From assembly GCA_024640185.1 (NCBI GenBank), contig JAHEFN010000011.1, positions 1 through 16,731 of the forward strand: DNA of 16,731 bases. The letters are read 5' to 3'. Position 1 is the stretch's first letter, and each line of letters starts with the position of its first letter. The stretch comes from Gemmatimonadota bacterium (lineage in GTDB: Bacteria; Gemmatimonadota; Gemmatimonadetes; Gemmatimonadales; GWC2-71-9). Under the pieces are notes generated by a model. That model worked only from the letters and a program-made list of their open reading frames with translations, ran no database searches and was not told where the DNA came from. Positions 9,505 to 15,862 of the stretch are shown one piece after another. The position numbers and the translations under genes were made by a program.

Positions 9505-10881
9505 ATGAAGCACCTGAACCTGAGGCCCGTTGCAGTCCTGCTCCTCGCCGCTCCCCTCTCCGCCCAATCCCTCCAGCAACGCACCGACTCGGTCTTCTCC
9601 CGTTTCATGGGCGGTCCCGGGTGTGCCGTGGAGGTCCGCCACGGCGATGCCATCCTGGCCCGCGGCGGCTACGGACTGGCCGACCTCGAGTGGGGCACCT
9701 CGATCACCCCGGAGACCATCTTCGAGGCCGGCTCAGTCTCCAAGCAGTTCGTTGCCGCCTCGATCCTGCTGCTCGAGGCGCGCGGTGTGCTCTCGCTCGA
9801 CGACGATCTCCAGCAGTGGTTCCCCGAGATCCCCCGCTACGACCATCCGATCACCATCCGCCATCTGCTGCACCACACCAGTGGCTTGCGGGATTGGGGC
9901 GCCGTGGCGGGCCTCGCCGGCTGGCCGCGCGCCACGCGGGTCCACACCCACGACGACGTGCTGGCCATTGCCGCCCGACAGCTCGGACTCAACCACGATC
10001 CCGGCGCGCAGTTCTCCTACACCAACACCGGCTACAACCTGATGGCGATGCTTGTCGATCGGGCGACGCATCGCTCGCTCGCCGATTTCACACGGGAGGA
10101 GTTCTTCGAACCGCTCGGCATGGGCAGCACCTCGTGGCGGGACAACTTTGCCCGCGTGGTGCCGGGCCGAGCTCAGGCCTACACCAGGGCGGGTGGCGCC
10201 TGGTACCTCGAGATGCCGTTCGAGAACGTCCACGGCAATGGGGGGTTGCTCACCACGGTCGGCGACCTGCTCACCTGGACCGATGCGCTGGTCGATGGGC
10301 GGATTGGCACCCCGAACATCAGCACCCGGATGCGGGAGATGGGACTCCTCAACGATGGAACGCCCTCGGGCTACGGCGGTGGCCTTTTCCTGACACCGGT
10401 GCGCGGGGTGCCCGCCGTCCGTCATACCGGCGCCACCGCCGGCTACCGGGCGGTGCTCTCGTGGTGGCCGACGCAGGACCTTCGCTCGGCGATCCTCTGC
10501 AATACCGTCACCGGCAATCCGAGTCCGTTGGAATTGGCGCTATTGGAGGGATCACTGCCATTCGCGTCGACCGGCCCTCCCGAGCGACCCACACCTCCGG
10601 AGCCGTTCGTCCTCGATCCTGCCCGCTATGGGGAGTTCGTGGGTGAGTTCCGCAGCGACGAGGTCGATGGCACCATGCGGATCCGGATCCAAAACGGCCT
10701 GCTGACCGTCTCGCGCCGCGATGGCGACTCCGGCTCGCCGCTGCGGCCCTTGGCAGAAGACCGGTTTGCCGGGCCCGGCGGATCGACGTTGCAGTTTGCG
10801 CGAGACGAATCCGGCCGGGTGGTAGACTTGCTGGTGTCGGTCTCCCGGGCCCTCAACGTCCCCTTTGTGAAGGTACCGTAG
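9505..10881 (+). CDS. Secreted serine hydrolase, beta-lactamase / penicillin-binding-protein-like family
   Basis: A 458-residue exported serine hydrolase of the class C beta-lactamase-like (Beta-lactamase, COG1680) family, acting in the periplasm or outside. A signal peptide ends near Ala20 (LLLAAPLSA before QSLQQ). The catalytic motifs are complete: Ser77-Val-Ser-Lys80 in FEAGSVSKQF, Tyr172-Thr-Asn174 in FSYTNTGYNLM, and His307-Thr-Gly309 in VRHTGATAGYR, which takes the place of KTG. HLLHHTSGLRDW (120-131) is also typical. A further C-terminal domain from about residue 350 ends in a beta-rich region (TMRIRIQNGLLTVSRRDGD). The ATG at 9505 is backed by GAGGAG at 9493-9498 with 6-base spacing. 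Family members include esterases, D-aminopeptidases and peptidoglycan-acting enzymes; true beta-lactamase activity is possible but not implied by the motifs alone. Confidence 0.9.
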   Translation: MKHLNLRPVAVLLLAAPLSAQSLQQRTDSVFSRFMGGPGCAVEVRHGDAILARGGYGLADLEWGTSITPETIFEAGSVSKQFVAASILLLEARGVLSLDDDLQQWFPEIPRYDHPITIRHLLHHTSGLRDWGAVAGLAGWPRATRVHTHDDVLAIAARQLGLNHDPGAQFSYTNTGYNLMAMLVDRATHRSLADFTREEFFEPLGMGSTSWRDNFARVVPGRAQAYTRAGGAWYLEMPFENVHGNGGLLTTVGDLLTWTDALVDGRIGTPNISTRMREMGLLNDGTPSGYGGGLFLTPVRGVPAVRHTGATAGYRAVLSWWPTQDLRSAILCNTVTGNPSPLELALLEGSLPFASTGPPERPTPPEPFVLDPARYGEFVGEFRSDEVDGTMRIRIQNGLLTVSRRDGDSGSPLRPLAEDRFAGPGGSTLQFARDESGRVVDLLVSVSRALNVPFVKVP

Positions 10882-10948
10882 CCACGCCGCCGGCCTGACC
10901 ATGCTCGTCACTGGGTGGGTCGACCGACCTTCCTGTTGAAGGACCTCA

Positions 10949-11704
10949 ATGCGGAATCACACCATGACTCGCCTGCTCTCCGTCGTCCTCACCGCCCTGC
11001 TCGCCTGTGGTGGTGAGCCCAATCCGGTCATCCCCCCACCACCACCGCCGCCGCCAGCCAACTCGGCGCTCCGCATCGCGTTCCTGGGCAACTCTCTCAC
11101 TGCGACCTTCGGCGTCCCTTCGATGGTGGCGGAATTTGCCGTGCAGGGAGGGGCGCTGCGCCCGGTGATCAGCGTGTCATCGCCCGGGGGCTTCGGGTTG
11201 GAGGACCACTGGGCCTATCCACAGAGTCGGCTGATCTTCGAGAACAGCGAGATCGACGTGCTGGTGATGCAGCAGGGCCCCTCCACGCTCGATGCGAGCC
11301 GTGAGAACCTGATCCTCTGGTCCGCCACGATCCGAAATCACATCACCAAGGCCGGTGTCCGCTCGGGGCTCTTCGTGGTTTGGCCGCCTGAGGGCAGCAG
11401 CCTCGGGGCGACCATCGCCAACTACACCACCGCGGCCCAGACCAACGACTTGGCGCTCTACCCGGCAGGCCAGGCATGGCGTGAGGCGTGGCGCCTCGAC
11501 CCGGCGATTCCCCTGTACAGTTACGATCGGTTCCACCCCTCACGCACCGGGGCGATGCTGGCGGCGATGACCATTGCCGCAACGATCTTTGACCAGGACG
11601 CCAACGAGTACACCAACCTCTTCCCGCTCTTCGTGCCGGAATCCGACATGCCGACCCTGCGAGCGGCCGCGGCGTATGCCACCGAGCAGTACGGGGTGCG
11701 ATGA
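10949..11704 (+). CDS. Lipoprotein with SGNH/GDSL-like hydrolase fold
   Basis: A 251-residue predicted lipoprotein. The signal peptide ends in a good lipobox, LLAC, with Cys20, followed by a run of eight prolines (29-36) that should act as a stiff spacer. The rest resembles SGNH hydrolases: IAFLGNSLTATFG (43-55) with the presumed nucleophile Ser49, VLVMQQGPSTL (104-114) and the C-terminal DRFHPSRTGAMLAA (193-206) with the presumed catalytic Asp193 and His196. Such enzymes are esterases, lipases or carbohydrate acetylesterases; the substrate cannot be told. The ATG at 10949 has AAGGA at 10939-10943, 5 bases away; a second ATG six codons... in, at residue 6, would also keep the signal peptide. 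The gene follows the beta-lactamase-like gene by 67 bp and converges on the antiporter gene with a 16-bp gap. Confidence 0.78.
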   Translation: MRNHTMTRLLSVVLTALLACGGEPNPVIPPPPPPPPANSALRIAFLGNSLTATFGVPSMVAEFAVQGGALRPVISVSSPGGFGLEDHWAYPQSRLIFENSEIDVLVMQQGPSTLDASRENLILWSATIRNHITKAGVRSGLFVVWPPEGSSLGATIANYTTAAQTNDLALYPAGQAWREAWRLDPAIPLYSYDRFHPSRTGAMLAAMTIAATIFDQDANEYTNLFPLFVPESDMPTLRAAAAYATEQYGVR

Positions 11705-11720
11705 CCGAACCCCGCCTCAC

Positions 11721-13829
11721 TCAGCGGCCCCCGGTGTTCCGCGCCCCGCCTCCGGTTCCCTCCAGGAGGAAGATCGCGGCGTCCACGGCCTCCCGGGTCC
11801 CCACCAGCGCCAACTGATCGGCCGGCTTCAGCACCTCCACCGCACTCGGGGCCGGAATCCCCTCCATGCCACGGGTGATGGCAAGGACCGTGGCGCCAGT
11901 GCGCCCCCGAAGCTCCAACTCACCGAGCGACTTCCCGACACAGAACTGCCCCCCTTCCACCACGAATCGCCGGGGCTTGCCGATCCCCGGCAGCAGGTGA
12001 GTTGCCGTCGCCATCCGGTTGATCTGATACTCGTTGGTCTGCTCCACCGACCATTCCGCGGTCAACGCCTCCGGTGGCAGGGATTCTCGGAGGACGGCCA
12101 GGAGCACTTCGCTCCCGGCGCTGATGTGCCCCTGCAAGTCGGTGGCGCTCCGCCACGCGGCAAACGCCAACAGCGCGAGCACGGCGAAGAGCAGGATCGC
12201 CAGTTTGGCGGTCGGCAGGAACGGCTGACTGATCGCCAACACCGGCAAGCCCACCAGCAGCACGATGGCGATCTCCATGCTCACCACGAGGGCGCGGCGT
12301 GGGGCATTGGCAAGGTCGAGCCGTCCCGACTGCGGCAGGGCCAGACTCGCCAGCTGGTGCGAGAGGGCCCGAGCGACCCGAAAGATCCCGAACAGGAATG
12401 GAGCGCAGGCCAGCGCCACCCCGATGATCACGCCGATCCCCGTCGCGTCCGTCGACAGCCCCAGCCGATCGACGGCGAATTGCCTGATCGTCGGGCTACT
12501 CCGCGTGGCACCGATGATCAGGGCGAGCACCGCCAGGGCGTCGATCAGGAGCCACCAGGCCAACCGCCGGGCGCGGGCCGAGCCGCCAGGGTCCTTCGGA
12601 GCCGTCCGCAACTGGTCAACCCACGTGGCATAGAGGGTGGCATAGGTCTGTAGCGGACGAGGCAGCCGCCGGTCGAACGCCTTTGATGCGGTACCCGCCG
12701 AGCGAACCAGGTACGGCGTCGCGAGCGTCGTGATCGCGGAGACCGCCACCGCCACCGGATAGAGGAACTCCCCCACGACGCCCATGGAGAGACCCAGCGC
12801 GGCGATGATGAAGGAGAACTCGCCGATCTGGGCCATCGACATCCCCGCCCGGATCGAGGTCTGGGTCCCCTGGCCTGCCAGGAAGGCACCCGTCGACACC
12901 GACACGATCTTGCCGAACAGCACCACCACCGTCAGCACCACCACCGCACCCCAATGCTCGAGGATCAGGGCCGGGTCGATCAGCATCCCCACCGCCACGA
13001 AGAACACCGCGGCAAAGACATCCCGCACCGGGCGCACCAACTCCATCACCTGGTGGGACTTTCCTGATTCGGCGATCAGCGACCCGGCGATGAAGGCGCC
13101 CAGCGCCACCGAATAGCCGAGCTCGAGCGCCAGCAGGGCGAAGGCAAAGCAGAGTCCGATCGACGCCACGAGCGTGGTCTCACGCCGATTCAATCGCACG
13201 ATGAAGCGCATCAACCTCGGCACGACCAGCAGCCCGGCAATGACCCAGATGGCCAGCAAACTCGCCAGGCGCAACACCGTGAACCCGAGCCCACCACCGG
13301 CGCCGACCGCACCGATGGTCGAGAGCCCTGCCAGGAAGAGCACCGCGGCGAGGTCCTCGACGATGAGGACCCCGAAGACCAGGTCGCTGAGGCGACGGCC
13401 CACCTTGGTATCCTCGAAGGTCTTGGCAATGATCGTGGTGCTTGAGATCGCCGTGATCGCCGCCGTGAAGAGGGCTTCTTCTGCGGTGAAGCCGAGCAGC
13501 CTTGCCGCGAGGAAGCCCAACCAGGCCATCACCGAAATGTCGACGATCGCAGTGAGGGCCGCGCTGCCGCCCACCCTGACCAGACGCCGGATCGAGAACT
13601 CCAATCCGATCGTGAACAACAGCAGGATGACGCCGAGTTCGGCGAGCACCTCGGTGGTGTGCACGTCGGCCACGATCGGCAGCAACGGGATGTGCGGACC
13701 AATCAGCAACCCGGCGACCAGGTAGCCGAGGATCACCGGCTGGCGGAGTCGCCCGAAGACCACCGTGGTGACGGCCGCCGTGCAGAGCACGAGGGCGAAG
13801 GTGATCAGGAAGCCGTGGTCGACAGACAT
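11721..13829 (-). CDS. KefB-type cation:proton antiporter (CPA2) with RCK_C tail
   Basis: A 702-residue inner-membrane antiporter expected to exchange K+ or Na+ for protons. Residues 1-380 form the Na+/H+ exchanger domain of about 12-13 membrane helices, with QPVILGYLVAGLLIGP (30-45), LLLFTIGLEF (69-78), LIVEDLAAV (155-163, probable ion-site Asp159), GAFIAGSLIAES (244-255) and QIGEFSFIIA (334-343). A second hydrophobic block (about 423-560) has roughly four helices (LLIDALAVLALIIGA, GVIIGVALACAPFLFGIF and two more). The end (about 590-690) looks like a TrkA-C/RCK_C ligand domain (FCVGKSLGELELR; VLKPADQLALVGT). No Rossmann RCK_N domain with a GxGxxG motif is present, unlike E. coli KefB/KefC. 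The start ATG is one base after the tetR-like stop with GGGGA at 13839-13835, so the two are read together. The frame open to 14060 upstream lies inside the regulator and was left out. Confidence 0.92.
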   Translation of the reverse strand: MSVDHGFLITFALVLCTAAVTTVVFGRLRQPVILGYLVAGLLIGPHIPLLPIVADVHTTEVLAELGVILLLFTIGLEFSIRRLVRVGGSAALTAIVDISVMAWLGFLAARLLGFTAEEALFTAAITAISSTTIIAKTFEDTKVGRRLSDLVFGVLIVEDLAAVLFLAGLSTIGAVGAGGGLGFTVLRLASLLAIWVIAGLLVVPRLMRFIVRLNRRETTLVASIGLCFAFALLALELGYSVALGAFIAGSLIAESGKSHQVMELVRPVRDVFAAVFFVAVGMLIDPALILEHWGAVVVLTVVVLFGKIVSVSTGAFLAGQGTQTSIRAGMSMAQIGEFSFIIAALGLSMGVVGEFLYPVAVAVSAITTLATPYLVRSAGTASKAFDRRLPRPLQTYATLYATWVDQLRTAPKDPGGSARARRLAWWLLIDALAVLALIIGATRSSPTIRQFAVDRLGLSTDATGIGVIIGVALACAPFLFGIFRVARALSHQLASLALPQSGRLDLANAPRRALVVSMEIAIVLLVGLPVLAISQPFLPTAKLAILLFAVLALLAFAAWRSATDLQGHISAGSEVLLAVLRESLPPEALTAEWSVEQTNEYQINRMATATHLLPGIGKPRRFVVEGGQFCVGKSLGELELRGRTGATVLAITRGMEGIPAPSAVEVLKPADQLALVGTREAVDAAIFLLEGTGGGARNTGGR

Positions 13830-13830
13830 C

Positions 13831-14457
13831 TCAGTCCCCAGTCTTCTCGGAAGACGCCACCCCGACCACTGGCGGCGAGATCGGCCGGGCGGCAATCGCC
13901 TCCCATGCCGCCTCGACGGTGGCGAGGGCGTGGGGGTGCCCGGCGGTCCACTCGCGCGACGCGACCCGCTCCACCGCCGAGGAGACCAAGGCCAGCCAGA
14001 CCGATGCCCAGAGCTCCACGGCCCCCGCCCTGACGGTGCCCTCCTGCTTGCCCACGGCAATCATCTGCTGGATCCCCTGCCGGCATCCCTGGGCGGCCAG
14101 CCTGGAGGCCGCATCGAGTTCACCTTCGAGTCGCCACGACAGCAGCATTCGCATCCGGGCAGGATCGGTCTCCGCCGCCGTGAGCCAGCGCAGACCGAGG
14201 CGCCCGAGGCGGGCGCTGGTCTGACCCGGCCCCTCATTGACCTCGCGCGTCGCCGCCACCCCCCACGCCTGGACGTCCTGATAGGCGGCATTGAGCAGCA
14301 CGTGCTTGCTGGCAAAATGGCGGTAGATGGTTCCCTCGGCCACGCCGGCGTGCTTCGCCAACACCGGGGTGGTGGTCGCGTGATAACCGCGGGAGGTGAA
14401 CAAGTCCCTGGCAGCCTCGAGCAGGCGTTCGCGGGTGGTGGTGGCGGCCTCGGCCAT
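13831..14457 (-). CDS. TetR/AcrR family transcriptional regulator
   Basis: A 208-residue dimeric DNA-binding repressor type. The N-terminal helix-turn-helix is typical: RERLLEAARDLFTSRGYHAT (9-28), then TPVLAKHAGVAEGTIYRHF (30-48) and ASKHVLL. The ligand-binding C-terminal part is unspecific, so the inducer is unknown. The ATG at 14457 has GAGGA (14465-14461) only 3 bases upstream. It precedes the antiporter gene with a 1-bp gap and stands divergent to the lysine-dehydrogenase-like gene, 87 bp away; by usual TetR practice it would control its own operon and perhaps the divergent gene. No clear inverted-repeat operator was found in the gap. Confidence 0.88.
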   Translation of the reverse strand: MAEAATTTRERLLEAARDLFTSRGYHATTTPVLAKHAGVAEGTIYRHFASKHVLLNAAYQDVQAWGVAATREVNEGPGQTSARLGRLGLRWLTAAETDPARMRMLLSWRLEGELDAASRLAAQGCRQGIQQMIAVGKQEGTVRAGAVELWASVWLALVSSAVERVASREWTAGHPHALATVEAAWEAIAARPISPPVVGVASSEKTGD

Positions 14458-14497
14458 CAGTCCTCAACGGGGGTCGGTGTGGGTCCGGTGGGGCGAT

Positions 14498-14503
14498 TAT
14501 CTT
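14498..14503 (+). promoter_or_regulatory. Possible -10 element for the lysine-dehydrogenase-like gene
   Basis: TATCTT matches four of six consensus bases in an otherwise GC-rich 87-bp divergent gap and would give a leader of about 35 bases. A clear -35 is not seen. The gap also holds two similar blocks, GGGTCGGTGT and GGGTCCGGTG (14471-14490), that could be part of an operator, but this is only a likeness. Confidence 0.28.
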
Positions 14504-14544
14504 CGGCCCAGTACCAGAACGTGAACCACAGAGGATACTACCTG

Positions 14545-15687
14545 ATGAAGATGCTTGTTCTCGGTGCCGGCCTGCAGGGCTGCGCCTGTGCCTTCGACCT
14601 GCTCCGCGATCCCGAGGTGACCCGGGTCACTCTCGCCGATCTCTACCCCGAGCAGATGGCCCGTTTTCTCTCGAAGCTGGGTGATCCGCGGCTCACGCCC
14701 GTCACCCTCGACGTGACCAACCACGAGGCGGTCCTCGAGGTGATGCAGGGGCACGACGCCGTCATGAGCGCCATCCCCTACTACTTCAATGGACCGATGG
14801 CACGACTCGCCCTCGAGGCCGGCTGTCACTTCGCAGACCTCGGGGGCAACACCGAGATCGTGATGGAGCAAAAGAAGCTCGAAGATGCGGCGCTGGCCAA
14901 GGGACTCTCGATCATGCCGGATTGCGGCCTCGCGCCGGGCATGGTGAACATCCTCGCCGCCGAGGGGATTCGACGCGTCGATACCGCCGACCGGGTCCGG
15001 ATCTTCGTGGGTGGGCTCCCCGAGCACCCCGAACCGCCGCTCAACTACCAGATCGTCTACTCGCTCGAGGGTGCCCTCGACTACTACACGACGCCGTCGT
15101 GGATCCTGCGCGATGGCAAGCCGACGACGGTTGACGCCCTGAGCGAAATCGAGGCAATCACCTTCCCCGAGCCCGTGGGAACGCTCGAGGCGTTCCACAC
15201 CGCCGGCGGGATCTCGACCATGCCCTTCAGCTGGCAGGACAAGGTCCGGGAGATGGAATACAAGACCCTTCGCTACCCGGGACACGTCGCCATCATGCGG
15301 CCCATTCGGGAGCTCGGACTCCTCAGCAAGGAACCGCTGAAGGTCAAGGGACAGACGGTAATCCCGCGCGACGTGTTCATTGCCACGGTCTCCCCGCAGC
15401 TGACCAAGCCTGAAGGCCACGACCTCGTGGCCCTGCGGATCTTCGTCAGCGGCACCAAGGACGGCAAGCCGAAGACCACCACGTTTGACTTGATCGACTA
15501 CTTCGACGAAGCCACCGGCATTTCCGCGATGATGCGGACCACCGGCTACTCGCTGGCGATCACCGGGTTGATCCAGGCCCGCAAGCAGGTGCTACGGTTC
15601 GGGGTGACCACGCCGGACGAAGGGATGCCATACGACCGCTACGCGGCGGCGCTCAAGGAACGCGGCGTGGTGATTCGGGAGTCCTGA
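14545..15687 (+). CDS. Saccharopine dehydrogenase family protein, probable lysine 6-dehydrogenase
   Basis: A 380-residue cytoplasmic NAD(P)-dependent oxidoreductase. The N terminus has a Rossmann motif, MLVLGAGLQGCACAFDLL (3-20), with Asp at the end of the second strand (LADLYPEQM). Other family blocks are AVMSAIPYYFN, HFADLGGNTEIV, MPDCGLAPGMVNILAAEGI, GGLPEHPEPPLNYQIVYSLE and FHTAGGISTMPF. The APGMVNIL, PEHPEPPL and SLEGALDYYT segments and the length are much closer to Geobacillus-type lysine 6-dehydrogenase (lysine to 2-aminoadipate 6-semialdehyde) than to true saccharopine reductases, as far as memory of that family allows; substrate remains inferred. The ATG at 14545 has AGAGGA at 14530-14535, 9 bases away; a second ATG two codons later is possible. 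A frame open upstream to 13765 crosses the regulator antisense and was not used. A heptamer array starts on the stop codon. Confidence 0.82.
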   Translation: MKMLVLGAGLQGCACAFDLLRDPEVTRVTLADLYPEQMARFLSKLGDPRLTPVTLDVTNHEAVLEVMQGHDAVMSAIPYYFNGPMARLALEAGCHFADLGGNTEIVMEQKKLEDAALAKGLSIMPDCGLAPGMVNILAAEGIRRVDTADRVRIFVGGLPEHPEPPLNYQIVYSLEGALDYYTTPSWILRDGKPTTVDALSEIEAITFPEPVGTLEAFHTAGGISTMPFSWQDKVREMEYKTLRYPGHVAIMRPIRELGLLSKEPLKVKGQTVIPRDVFIATVSPQLTKPEGHDLVALRIFVSGTKDGKPKTTTFDLIDYFDEATGISAMMRTTGYSLAITGLIQARKQVLRFGVTTPDEGMPYDRYAAALKERGVVIRES

Positions 15688-15774
15688 CGAGAGACGAGAG
15701 ACGAGAGACGAGAGACGAGAGACGAGAGACGAGAGACGAGAGACGAGAGACGAGAGACGAGAGACGAGAGACGA
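15686..15774 (+). repeat. Heptamer tandem array GACGAGA, 12 full copies
   Basis: Twelve perfect GACGAGA copies (15686-15769) plus GACGA (15770-15774). The first two bases are the GA of the TGA stop of the preceding gene. No mismatch is seen. It repeats, in the same orientation, the array at 8904-8956. On the minus strand, where the convergent barrel gene would be read into it, the transcript is pyrimidine-rich (UCUCGUC)n. Confidence 0.98.
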
Positions 15775-15803
15775 TCCGAAGCTCGTCAGCATACGGCACG
15801 AAG

Positions 15804-15839
15804 CAAGGGCCGGACCCCTCATCAGGCGTCCGGCCCTTG
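15804..15839. terminator. Perfect 12-bp stem hairpin between convergent genes
   Basis: CAAGGGCCGGAC (15804-15815) pairs perfectly with GTCCGGCCCTTG (15828-15839) around a 12-base loop. It lies between the convergent lysine-dehydrogenase-like gene and the outer-membrane barrel gene, 24 bases from the barrel stop, so it probably ends transcription from one or both sides. Neither side has a proper T-run, so it is not a textbook intrinsic terminator. Confidence 0.7.
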
Positions 15840-15862
15840 TCGTGTGCACTCCCCGCCCATCG

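Noticed and set aside
10918..10925. Palindrome GGTCGACC before the SGNH-like gene as an operator
   Set aside because: An 8-base palindrome is frequent in GC-rich DNA, and no second copy or regulator points to it.
11692..11714. Possible convergent terminator between the SGNH-like gene and the antiporter gene
   Set aside because: CGGGGT and ACCCCG can pair, but the stem is only 6 bp with an 11-base loop and no T-run, which is easily found by chance in this DNA.
13830..14060. N-terminal extension of the antiporter
   Set aside because: It is a shifted frame inside the TetR gene and is rich in Arg and Pro; the first membrane helix begins just after the ATG at 13829.
13765..14544. Upstream extension of the lysine-dehydrogenase-like gene, making a 640-residue protein
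   Set aside because: The extension runs antisense through the TetR gene and has no domain; the Rossmann motif begins right after the ATG at 14545, which has a ribosome binding site.
14497..15420. Minus-strand open frame of 307 codons opposite the lysine-dehydrogenase-like gene
   Set aside because: It is antisense to a conserved enzyme, with no motif or start signal.
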